6,667 bases of DNA from Candidatus Sulfotelmatobacter sp. (lineage in GTDB: Bacteria > Acidobacteriota > Terriglobia > Terriglobales > Acidobacteriaceae). Shown here piece by piece: positions 1 to 6,564 of the stretch (within the stretch, counting starts at the first letter, position 1; the number at the start of each line of letters is the position of its first letter). The stretch spans positions 1-6,667 of the forward strand of contig JASHRE010000642.1 of assembly GCA_030037515.1 (NCBI GenBank), written 5' to 3'. The notes beneath the pieces were generated by a model. The model was not told the DNA's origin, did not search any database, and saw nothing but the letters and a program-made list of their open reading frames with translations. Both the position numbers and the translations under genes were made by a program.

Positions 1-2519
1 TAGAAGCGATGCTCGACGTATGGCTGGTCGGCCGATCCCGGCGAATACTTGCTGATCACGAAGGCGATCGACCGATGCGCGTCGACGTGATCGCCGCCGT
101 CCTGCGCGTCATCTTCCAGAACCATAATCGCGGTATCGTCCCAATACGGACTGTGCGAGACGGCTTCGACGACGCGGCCGAGCGCGAGATCGTTGTCGGC
201 GACGGAGGCTGCCGGGCGCGGATGATCGGGACGCGTGCCGCCGGTGTGATCGTCGGGCAGATAGAGCAGGACGAATTGCGGCAACTGGAAACGCGCGTCC
301 TCATTTTCCTTACGCGCACGCACAAACGCCGTGAATTCGTTCATGAATTCGTCGACGCGAAGCTGATCGGGATAGTCGGTGTTGAAATCGGGATAGAGTT
401 CGTCGTAATGATCGCGCAGATTCGCCTTGGTCGGCTTCATGCCATGAAACAGGGGCAGGGCCCACGGCCAGGGGCTGTTCGATCCGTGCGGATCACCCAC
501 GTTCGGTGGAAGTTCCCCGCCCTGCTCGACTTCGGTCTGGGCACAATCCGACTCTTGTCCAGACGGAGTTCCTTCTTTTGGGTTGGCCGCGCGGCGGGGC
601 TCGTTGCACCAGAGCGCGTTCACGAATTCGCCATAGTCGCGGAAGGTGACGTTGTTGCGCGTGAGATTGTCCCAGAGGAAGCCGGTTGCCGGGTCGTCGA
701 TGTCGGGCTGCTTGTTTTCCAGCGGATACTCATCGCCAACCTGCCCTTGAAAGTCGTAGGTGCGCTCCTTGCCACGATAAGCAATCTGCCAGGTCTTCTC
801 GTTGTAATCGGAGGTGATCGCCGCGGTCGACCACTGATGGCCGTCGCCGGAAACTTCTCCGCTATCGTAGAAGTTGTCAAGCACGCCGAATTGGCGCGCC
901 AGCTTGTGCTGGTTGGGCGTGATGTCTTCGCCGTAAAGCGTAAGGGCGGGATCTCCGTTGCCTTCTTTCATGTCGCCAAGGATCTGATCATAGGTGCGAT
1001 TTTCCTTGAGGACGTAAATGACGTGCTGGATGGGATTCTTCCCCCCTGCGAATGCCATCGTGCCGGGATCGGAGTGCAGCAGGTTATCGTTTTCGACCAT
1101 CTTGGTGAGTTCGGGCAATTTCGCGAGCGTCGAGGAAATATCGAGCCGCGCGATGGAGCCCTCAAGCAACGTCGCAATGTAGGGATGCCTGTGGTGCTTG
1201 ACCTCGGAATCGGTCTTGCCCATGCCGGGATTGGGCCCCGTTCCCTGGCCTTTGGCCGTGGCGATGAGCAGTTCGTTGCCATGCACGGCGAGCGCGGAGG
1301 GATACCAGTCGGTGGGGATGTAACCGGTGGGTTCGAGGCCAGGGCCGCCACCCGGCGGACCGTCGGAAAATCCAGAGACCGTCGTCACCGAAACCGCATT
1401 CAGGGACGAATCAGCAACAAAAAGCCGGTCGCCAAGGGCAGATTGGGCCAAGGCGGTGGGGCATACAGCACCGCCCTTAAGCCGGCCAGGGGGCCGGCCG
1501 TTGAGAAAGACGCCCGCCATAGCCAGGGACGCAAATGGCTGCCCGGCTTCGGTTCCGACGACGGCAACGGCGTCGGCGTTGGACAGAGCTACATACAGGG
1601 TCTTCTCGCTCGGGCTGAGCAGCATCGCCGTTGGATGCGACCCCGGCGCCAACGGATCTTGCGGTTTATCCAGATCGATCCGCTTGATGACTTTTCCGCT
1701 GGTCAAATTCAACTCTGCGACTTCAGACGCGTTCCACAAGCTACACCACGCGCGTTCTCCGTCACGCGTGGCGACGCAGGTGTACGGATACGACGATGGA
1801 ACCAGATTGCTCGTGCTCAGATCGAAAGTCTCGAGGACTTTTCCGCTCGCGGTATCGAGCAGCACAACGTTGTCGGCAAGATTGTTGGCGACCAGCAACT
1901 TGTCGTGGCCATGATCGTTGATCACGGCGACTCCGGCCGGATATGGAATGGCGGTGTGCGGGGGCGGCTTCAGCCCGGTCTGAACTCGCTTTCCTTCTGC
2001 CAGCGGTTGCGGAGCGATTGGGATGAATCGCTCCGGCGCGACCTTGCCATCTTGGAAACTGTACACAGCAATGCCATTTCCCAAATCACCCGGATTGGCC
2101 CCAGTGACGTCCGTCAGCGATCCGACGGAGGCATAGAGATGTTTGCCGTCGGAGCTGAAGGCAAGCCCCAAGAACAAGCTCTGATGTGCATCCGTGCCGA
2201 AACGCGAATCGGGATAGTCGGCGACCTTGTTCGACCCGAGATCGAGCACGGAGATTCCCTGGTGCGCGAGGTTCCCCTGGGTTCCGTATCCGTCGTTGAG
2301 CAACGCGGCATAGCGGCCGTCGGAACTGACGACCATCGTCATGGGAGAGCCGCCGACACTGCCGACGCGGCCCGGCGGGGCCGGCTGCACCGTGAGCATT
2401 TTGCTGGTCGGCAGCGTCGTGTGCACCGTGGGCGGATTCGCTTGCGGCGGTTGTGCCCACAGCAACCCCAAACCCAGGAGGGGGAAAACACACCTCGAGC
2501 GAAGCAGACGAGCGATCAC
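1..2519 (-). CDS. Exported YncE-like beta-propeller / phosphoesterase (alkaline phosphatase superfamily) fusion protein, 3' end outside window
   Basis: 839 codons are visible and the frame is still open at the window edge; the next codon begins TA and is probably Tyr. GTG at 2519 is preceded by a strong Shine-Dalgarno GGAGGT (2524-2529) four bases away, and no in-frame ATG fits. Residues 1-27 look like a Sec signal peptide: Arg-rich start, hydrophobic stretch VFPLLGLGLL, then WAQPPQA. Residues about 55-465 hold YVTN/YncE-like propeller blades, for example LLVANNLADNVVLLD near 208-222. Residues about 495-839 match the phosphoesterase family of AcpA and phospholipase C: KENRTYD at 505-511, SGDGHQWS at 557-564, LPDDHTGG at 754-761, and EDDAQDGGDHVDAH at 802-815. 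By family knowledge these supply metal ligands and the nucleophile. It would cleave phosphate esters outside the cytoplasm; the substrate is unknown. Being downstream of phoU supports phosphate scavenging. The last part of the catalytic domain is not seen. The family call is firm, the exact activity is inferred. Confidence 0.93.
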   Translation of the reverse strand, partial: MIARLLRSRCVFPLLGLGLLWAQPPQANPPTVHTTLPTSKMLTVQPAPPGRVGSVGGSPMTMVVSSDGRYAALLNDGYGTQGNLAHQGISVLDLGSNKVADYPDSRFGTDAHQSLFLGLAFSSDGKHLYASVGSLTDVTGANPGDLGNGIAVYSFQDGKVAPERFIPIAPQPLAEGKRVQTGLKPPPHTAIPYPAGVAVINDHGHDKLLVANNLADNVVLLDTASGKVLETFDLSTSNLVPSSYPYTCVATRDGERAWCSLWNASEVAELNLTSGKVIKRIDLDKPQDPLAPGSHPTAMLLSPSEKTLYVALSNADAVAVVGTEAGQPFASLAMAGVFLNGRPPGRLKGGAVCPTALAQSALGDRLFVADSSLNAVSVTTVSGFSDGPPGGGPGLEPTGYIPTDWYPSALAVHGNELLIATAKGQGTGPNPGMGKTDSEVKHHRHPYIATLLEGSIARLDISSTLAKLPELTKMVENDNLLHSDPGTMAFAGGKNPIQHVIYVLKENRTYDQILGDMKEGNGDPALTLYGEDITPNQHKLARQFGVLDNFYDSGEVSGDGHQWSTAAITSDYNEKTWQIAYRGKERTYDFQGQVGDEYPLENKQPDIDDPATGFLWDNLTRNNVTFRDYGEFVNALWCNEPRRAANPKEGTPSGQESDCAQTEVEQGGELPPNVGDPHGSNSPWPWALPLFHGMKPTKANLRDHYDELYPDFNTDYPDQLRVDEFMNEFTAFVRARKENEDARFQLPQFVLLYLPDDHTGGTRPDHPRPAASVADNDLALGRVVEAVSHSPYWDDTAIMVLEDDAQDGGDHVDAHRSIAFVISKYSPGSADQPYVEHRF

Positions 2520-2523
2520 GGTG

Positions 2524-2529
2524 ACCTCC
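2524..2529 (-). promoter_or_regulatory. Shine-Dalgarno site of the propeller/phosphoesterase gene
   Basis: GGAGGT lies four bases before the GTG at 2519 and decides that start. A nearby ATG at 2533-2535 is in a different frame, and its reading frame gives a low-complexity Arg/Pro/Ser-rich product, so it should not be used as the start. Confidence 0.8.
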
Positions 2530-2562
2530 GCGCATGAGAAGCGTGAAATGAAAGAAAAAATG

Positions 2563-2592
2563 AGGGTAATGCAGGGCAACACGGAGAGTCAA
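2563..2592 (-). promoter_or_regulatory. Possible sigma70-type promoter for the propeller/phosphoesterase gene
   Basis: TTGACT (2587-2592) matches the -35 consensus at 5 of 6 positions. It is followed 18 bases later by TACCCT (2563-2568), a weak -10 with 3 of 6 matches. Transcription would start near 2555 and give a leader of about 35 bases that contains the GGAGGT site. I saw no convincing Pho-box direct repeat here, so Pho control of this gene is not shown by the sequence. Confidence 0.35.
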
Positions 2593-2658
2593 AAAGGCAG
2601 CGAATCAAACCTGCGAGATTGCGTGGCAAACACGCGGGACGCTTCAAACGGATCGCCC

Positions 2659-2698
2659 AGATCCTTCGCCGCGCAACTTCGGCTTGCTCGGGATGACA
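2659..2698. repeat. Dispersed intergenic repeat, copy 1
   Basis: On the plus strand this runs from AGATCCTTC to GCTCGGGATGACA. It matches the element at 6491-6529: 8 of 9 bases agree at the left end and 18 of 20 at the right end, with a less conserved centre. The ends are partly complementary (ATCC against GGAT). Read on the minus strand it has the form TGTCATCC..GAGC...GAAGGATCT, which I recall as a frequent intergenic motif in Acidobacteriota genomes. It lies between phoU and the phosphoesterase gene. Confidence 0.7.
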
Positions 2699-2708
2699 AT
2701 CAGCTTTT

Positions 2709-2736
2709 CGCGGGCGGCAGTGACCGCGCCCACGCG
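2709..2736 (-). terminator. GC-rich hairpin just downstream of phoU, possible terminator without U-tract
   Basis: The stem pairs 2709-2711 with 2734-2736 and 2712-2716 (GGGCG) with 2727-2731 (CGCCC), with a two-base bulge at 2732-2733 and a 10-base loop. It starts about 12 bases after the phoU stop. On the minus strand it is followed by AAAAGC rather than a run of T, so a classical intrinsic terminator is doubtful. It could instead stabilise the 3' end of the operon transcript. Confidence 0.25.
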
Positions 2737-2747
2737 GGTCCCCCCAC

Positions 2748-3458
2748 TCACACGCCGGAGGCCCGGGTCGATGGCCGCGAGGCGTCCTGCTCGTCGGCGT
2801 CTGGATGGACATTGTGGCGAACGTCGGAACCTTGCACCCAGAAGATGACGTCTTCGGCGATATTGGTCGCGTGATCGGCGACGCGCTCCAGATTGCGGGC
2901 GACCAGCAAGGCATCGAGGGCCTGGCGCACGATGTCGGGGCGCTCGTTCATCGTCTTGACGAGTTGGATGAAGGCGTCGTCGCGCATGCGGTCAATCACG
3001 TTATCCATTTCGAGCACGGCCTGCGCGAGCTCGACTTTGCCTTCGATGAACGATTCGAGCGCGCGGCGCACCATCGCGCTGACCGCGGTTCCCATGCGGG
3101 CGATATCGACGGGAAGATCGGCCGGAGGAAGCTCGACCATGTCCATGACGCGCTCGGCGATGTTCACCGCCTGATCGCCGACGCGCTCCAGATCGGCGTT
3201 GATTTTTGTGACCGCGAGAATAAAGCGCAGATCGACGGCCATGGGCTGCTGCATGGCGAGCATGTCGAAGGCAGCTTCGTCGATTTCGCGCTCGGCCTGA
3301 TTAATCAGGCTCTCGCCTTCCAGCACCATCTGGCAGCGCATAAGATCGCGATCGACGAACGCCTGGCGGGCGCGATCGACGGCCTGCTCCGCCAGACCTC
3401 CCATGCGAAGCAACCGTTGGCGCAAATCGTCGAGCCCGAGTTGAAAACGCGTGCGCAT
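2748..3458 (-). CDS. phoU: Phosphate signalling regulator PhoU
   Basis: A 236-residue protein of normal PhoU length. PhoU is a cytoplasmic all-helical protein that links the Pst transporter to the PhoR-PhoB type sensor pair and damps the phosphate-starvation response. The start MRTRFQLGLDDLRQRLLRMG is typical. The tandem-domain design is clear: ERVGDQAVNIAE (91-102) and ERVADHATNIAEDV (191-204) are the two metal-cluster motifs, exactly 100 residues apart. The ATG is preceded by AAGGAAAGG (3468-3476) about nine bases upstream. The gene follows pstB after 133 bases and so may have its own promoter as well as operon read-through. The last 25 or so residues form a charged tail (from about 212) that probably lies outside the helical fold. 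Identification is secure. Confidence 0.97.
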   Translation of the reverse strand: MRTRFQLGLDDLRQRLLRMGGLAEQAVDRARQAFVDRDLMRCQMVLEGESLINQAEREIDEAAFDMLAMQQPMAVDLRFILAVTKINADLERVGDQAVNIAERVMDMVELPPADLPVDIARMGTAVSAMVRRALESFIEGKVELAQAVLEMDNVIDRMRDDAFIQLVKTMNERPDIVRQALDALLVARNLERVADHATNIAEDVIFWVQGSDVRHNVHPDADEQDASRPSTRASGV

Positions 3459-3485
3459 CGATTCTGGCCTTTCCTTATTTAACCG

Positions 3486-3514
3486 AATCTTTCACCACCG
3501 CGTCACACAGTCAA
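3486..3514 (-). promoter_or_regulatory. Possible promoter for phoU inside the pst operon
   Basis: TTGACT (3509-3514, 5 of 6 to the -35 consensus) is separated by 17 bases from AAGATT (3486-3491, 3 of 6 to the -10 consensus). The predicted start near 3480 leaves a leader of about 20 bases containing the phoU Shine-Dalgarno site AAGGAAAGG. The 133-base spacing between pstB and phoU, compared with almost none between the other pst genes, makes an internal promoter reasonable. Confidence 0.35.
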
Positions 3515-3591
3515 CCGTTCGATAGGCTGTTGTGGGCGGCCATCAACCTGGCGCCAAGTCTTCTCCGCGTGCTCCGATGGCGAAAAATGCC

Positions 3592-4350
3592 TTATCCAAA
3601 TCTGCCGGTGATGTAATCTTCCGTCTTTTTGTCGGAAGGCTTGGTGAAAATCTTCTCCGTCTTGTCGAACTCGATCAGCTTGCCGAGCAGAAAGAAGCCG
3701 GTAAATTCGGCCACCCGCGCGGCCTGCTGCATATTATGCGTGACAATAACGATGGTATACCGCTCCTTGAGCTGAAAAATCAATTCTTCGATTTTTCCGG
3801 TGGAAATGGGGTCAAGCGCCGAGCACGGCTCGTCCATGAGAAGAACCTCGGGCTCGACGGCAAGAGCGCGCGCGATGCAGAGTCGTTGCTGCTGGCCACC
3901 GGAGAGGCTCGCGCCCGATTTTTTGTGCAACTGATCCTTGACTTCGTCCCACAATGCCGACGCGACGAGCGAGCGCTCGACGATTTCACCCAGCTTGCGC
4001 CGGTTGCGAAATCCGTTCAGCTTCAAGCCCGAGGCTACGTTGTCGTAAATTGACATGGTGGGAAACGGATTCGGTTTTTGAAACACCATGCCGATGCGGC
4101 GGCGAAGCTGCGTGGCTGAGGTTCCGTCATAGGCGTCGATATCGCCGATGTGAACTTTGCCTTCAACGCGCGCTTCAGGAATGGTCTCGTGCATGCGATT
4201 GAGGCAGCGGATAAAGGTCGACTTGCCGCATCCAGAGGGACCGATCAGCGCGGTGGCGTGATTGGCCGCCATTTTCAGGCTGATGTTATAGAGAGCCTGC
4301 CCCTTCCCATACCAGGCATTTAAATTGTCGACTTCGATTCCAACGCCCAT
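3592..4350 (-). CDS. pstB: Phosphate ABC transporter ATP-binding protein PstB
   Basis: A 252-residue ATPase of standard length that powers phosphate import through PstCA from the cytoplasmic face. All ABC motifs are intact: Walker A GPSGCGKST (37-45), Q-loop VFQKPNPFP with Gln91, signature LSGGQQQR (149-156), Walker B VLLMDEP (169-175), D-loop SALD (177-180) and switch His205 in THN. CLNRMHE after Walker A and QKPNPFPTMSIYDNV are characteristic of PstB among ABC proteins. The C-terminus EDYITGRFG is also typical. The ATG lies three bases after the pstA stop. No strong Shine-Dalgarno is seen (only GGAACGG eight bases upstream), so translation is probably coupled to pstA. Confidence 0.98.
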   Translation of the reverse strand: MGVGIEVDNLNAWYGKGQALYNISLKMAANHATALIGPSGCGKSTFIRCLNRMHETIPEARVEGKVHIGDIDAYDGTSATQLRRRIGMVFQKPNPFPTMSIYDNVASGLKLNGFRNRRKLGEIVERSLVASALWDEVKDQLHKKSGASLSGGQQQRLCIARALAVEPEVLLMDEPCSALDPISTGKIEELIFQLKERYTIVIVTHNMQQAARVAEFTGFFLLGKLIEFDKTEKIFTKPSDKKTEDYITGRFG

Positions 4351-4353
4351 AAA

Positions 4354-5217
4354 TTATGCCGTTCCGAATGAGCCGCGACGCACCGCGAAGCGAACTGCAG
4401 AAACTGCTCCCACAATCAGGATAATCAATACCAGCGATGCTGCCCAGGCCTGCCGGTGCCAGTCGTCATAGGGAGAATTCGCGTAGACGTAAATCTGCAG
4501 CGGCAAGGCCGCCGTGGGCTGACTGGGGTTCAGATTCCAGAACTGATTCCCCAACGCGGTAAAAAGCAGCGGAGCCGTCTCGCCCGCGATTCGAGCAAAC
4601 GCCAGCATGACGCCCGTGATTACGCCGGAGGTGGCGGTGCGCAAGGTGATGGAAAGCGTGGTGCGCCAGCGCGGCACGCCCAGACCATAGGCAGCTTCGC
4701 GCAATGATTGCGGCACGAGCAGCAACATCTCTTCGGTGGTACGGCAGATGGTCGGAACCATCATGATCGCCAGAGCGACTCCGCCGGCGAGCGCGGAGAA
4801 ATGCTTCTGATAAAGGACCACAATGGCCCAGGCCACAACTCCCACCACAATGGAGGGCACCCCGTTCAACACGTCGGCGGTAAAGCGAATCGCGCCGCCC
4901 AGGCGATTGCGGCCAAACTCGGCCAGATAGATCCCGGCTCCGATTCCGAACGGGACTCCGATCAGGCTGGCGATGCCCAGGATCAGCATTGATCCGACAA
5001 TGGCGTTGGCCATGCCTCCACCGGTTTCGCCGACGGGCTTGGGAATCTGGGTGAAGAATGCCCAGTTCAAAGAACTCGCGCCGCGATAAAGGAGATCACC
5101 GAAGATGGCGATGAGCGGCGCCAGAACGATAATCACGGCCAAGACGGCGAGCAGCGTCATCAGATGGTCGGTGAGACGGCGGCGCAGGCCGACTTTCGGA
5201 ACCGGCGAACTCGACAT
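4354..5217 (-). CDS. pstA: Phosphate ABC transporter permease PstA
   Basis: Inner-membrane permease subunit that pairs with PstC to form the phosphate channel. From the chosen start it has 287 residues. Hydrophobic segments include LMTLLAVLAVIIVLAPLIAIF near the N-terminus, a cluster from about 72 to 160 and a final one near 260-277. The EAA loop REAAYGLGVPRW (173-184) is the contact for PstB. ARIAGETAPLLFTALGNQFW is a PstA hallmark. I chose ATG 5217 because GAGAGG (5224-5229) lies six bases before it. An ATG at 5235 would add six residues and overlap the pstC stop by eight bases, but AGGG sits too close to it. The start is uncertain by those six codons; the identity is not. Confidence 0.96.
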   Translation of the reverse strand: MSSSPVPKVGLRRRLTDHLMTLLAVLAVIIVLAPLIAIFGDLLYRGASSLNWAFFTQIPKPVGETGGGMANAIVGSMLILGIASLIGVPFGIGAGIYLAEFGRNRLGGAIRFTADVLNGVPSIVVGVVAWAIVVLYQKHFSALAGGVALAIMMVPTICRTTEEMLLLVPQSLREAAYGLGVPRWRTTLSITLRTATSGVITGVMLAFARIAGETAPLLFTALGNQFWNLNPSQPTAALPLQIYVYANSPYDDWHRQAWAASLVLIILIVGAVSAVRFAVRRGSFGTA

Positions 5218-5227
5218 GGGTTGCCTC

Positions 5228-6256
5228 TCAGGCATTTGCCCTCACAGGCTGGCCGCGTGCGACCGACCAGACCAGCAGGCGCGCCAACGCATTCACTATG
5301 ATCGTCACAAAAAACAGCGCCAAGCCAATCTCGACCAAGGCAGACTGATAGATATCTCCGGTTGCTTCGCTGAATTCATTGGCCAACACACTGGCCATGG
5401 TATAGCCGGGAGCAAACAGGGACTGCGAAATATGTGGGCTGTTGCCGATCACCATGGTGACCGCCATGGTTTCGCCGAGAGCGCGGCCCAGGCCGAGGAT
5501 GATCGCGCCTACGATGCCAGCGCGGGCGTTGCGCAGCACGCCGATGCGGATCATCTCCCAGCGCGTTGCTCCCAGAGCCAGAACGGCTTCGCGCTGATGT
5601 TGCGGCACGACCGCCAGCACCTCACGCGTGATCGAAGAGATGATCGGAATGATCATGATGGCAAGAATAATCCCCGCCGACAGCATGGAATATCCGAAGA
5701 ACGGGCCGGTAAATAACCCCGTCCAGCCCAGGGTCTTCGATAAGACCGGCGATACATACTGAATCAGGATCGGCACCAACACGAACATCGCCCAGAGGCC
5801 GTAAATCACGCTGGGGATGGCGGCCAGCAATTCCACGAAGAACGAGAGCGGCCCGCGGAACTTCTTGGGACACATCTCGGTGGTAAAAACGGCAACGCCG
5901 ACCGAAAGCGGCAGGGCGATAATGAGCGCCAGCAGCGAAGAAACCAGCGTGCCGTAGATGAACGGCAGAGCGCCGAATTGCTCGCTCACCGGATCCCAAT
6001 CGCTGGCGATAAAGAATTTCCAACCGAAGGCGTGCCAGGCCAAGCTCGAACGAAGGACCAACTCATAGACGATCAGGGCCAGCACGCCGAGCACGGCCAA
6101 TCCCGTGGCGGTGATGACGATCGCGAAGATGTGATCGGGGATCTCTCCCGTGGAAAGCAGGCGAAGAGGAGCCGTTGTGGATACCGACTTAAGCTTAGCT
6201 CCCTCAACAGGTTGCGCGCCGGGCATATCGGGCCGTGGAAATGCGGCGTTGGCCAT
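5228..6256 (-). CDS. pstC: Phosphate ABC transporter permease PstC
   Basis: A 342-residue inner-membrane permease and the partner of PstA. After a roughly 40-residue cytoplasmic N-terminal extension there are about six membrane segments, near 42-64, 99-126, 138-165, 192-208, 246-270 and 307-330. The EAA loop REAVLALGATRW (222-233) is the PstB docking site. GRALGETMAVTMVIGNSP (257-274), FFVELLAAIPSVIYGLW (139-155) and the DWDPVSEQFGALPFIYGT region are typical of PstC. The ATG has GGTGGA (6262-6267) five bases upstream. An internal Met at residue 11 has no such site. The gene is first in the operon and no pstS precedes it, which is uncommon. A Pho-box-like repeat lies directly upstream. Confidence 0.97.
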   Translation of the reverse strand: MANAAFPRPDMPGAQPVEGAKLKSVSTTAPLRLLSTGEIPDHIFAIVITATGLAVLGVLALIVYELVLRSSLAWHAFGWKFFIASDWDPVSEQFGALPFIYGTLVSSLLALIIALPLSVGVAVFTTEMCPKKFRGPLSFFVELLAAIPSVIYGLWAMFVLVPILIQYVSPVLSKTLGWTGLFTGPFFGYSMLSAGIILAIMIIPIISSITREVLAVVPQHQREAVLALGATRWEMIRIGVLRNARAGIVGAIILGLGRALGETMAVTMVIGNSPHISQSLFAPGYTMASVLANEFSEATGDIYQSALVEIGLALFFVTIIVNALARLLVWSVARGQPVRANA

Positions 6257-6267
6257 TCCAATCCACC

Positions 6268-6296
6268 GTATCAGAGGCGTGTTACAAAACTGTTAA
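6268..6296 (-). promoter_or_regulatory. Pho-box-like 11-bp direct repeat upstream of pstC
   Basis: On the plus strand GTGTTAC (6279-6285), AAAA, then CTGTTAA (6290-6296) form two units with an 11-base period. A weaker unit GTATCAG lies at 6268-6274. This is the architecture of PhoB/PhoP binding sites (CTGTCAT-N4-CTGTCAT in enterobacteria). On the minus strand it reads TTAACA-N5-GTAACA, which resembles the Bacillus PhoP repeat. The site almost touches the pstC Shine-Dalgarno, so the usual geometry (box in place of the -35) would put the transcription start at about the start codon. The pattern is seen; binding is inferred. Confidence 0.45.
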
Positions 6297-6462
6297 AAGC
6301 CGCGCGCGCGCCCGGCCACCGAACTTGAAACTCGAGATTTGGTCGTCTCTCTCAGCAAATTTAAGAATCGGGGAAACAAACTTCTTGCAACCGGCTAGAA
6401 CTTCTACGCCCAGGCCGACCGGGTTGATTGGAATACGCTTGGAAACCATCCCGGCAGGGGGC

Positions 6463-6490
6463 GGGGGACCCCGGTTCGCCCGGCTCCCCC
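6463..6490. other. GC-rich hairpin with TTCG tetraloop in the divergent intergenic region
   Basis: GGGGGA (6463-6468) pairs with TCCCCC (6485-6490). After a C-C mismatch CC/GG pairs (6470-6471 with 6482-6483), and after another C-C mismatch GG/CC (6473-6474 with 6479-6480) closes the loop TTCG (6475-6478). There is no T-run on either side, so it is not a simple terminator. It abuts the dispersed repeat copy at 6491. Confidence 0.4.
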
Positions 6491-6529
6491 GGATCCTTCC
6501 TGCGCCACATCGGCTTGCTCCCGATGACA
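6491..6529. repeat. Dispersed intergenic repeat, copy 2
   Basis: This runs from GGATCCTTCC to GCTCCCGATGACA on the plus strand and is the partner of 2659-2698, in the same orientation. The conserved ends suggest a diverged, formerly palindromic element. It lies between ppx and pstC, next to the hairpin at 6463-6490. Confidence 0.65.
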
Positions 6530-6564
6530 GGCAAACTGGCCGGCTACCAGGGACGGCAATCACG

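Noticed and set aside
2509..2535. Shared 11-base string atcacggtgac near both intergenic regions (about 2515 and 6559)
   Set aside because: Too short to be more than chance, and one copy falls on the ribosome site and start codon of the phosphoesterase gene.
9..2537. 842-codon plus-strand open frame
   Set aside because: It is the exact-register antisense of the propeller/phosphoesterase gene. Its product has no recognisable domain, while the minus strand shows family motifs, a signal peptide and a ribosome site.
2086..2592. 168-codon minus-strand frame over the start of the phosphoesterase gene
   Set aside because: It is in another frame from the GTG start and yields an Arg/Pro/Ala-rich product without motifs; the GTG frame continues as a recognisable protein.
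2805..3482. 225-codon plus-strand frame opposite phoU
   Set aside because: Antisense shadow in exact codon register with phoU. Its His/Asp/Leu-rich product is what reverse-complemented phoU codons would give.
3540..3594. Possible terminator after pstB (GGC-ATTTTTC-GCC)
   Set aside because: The stem is only three base pairs and there is no T-run after it, so it does not support termination before phoU.
5105..5716. 203-codon plus-strand frame across the pstA-pstC junction
   Set aside because: It overlaps two certain membrane-protein genes on the other strand and its product is rich in Asp, Arg, His and Gln, typical of an antisense translation of hydrophobic proteins.
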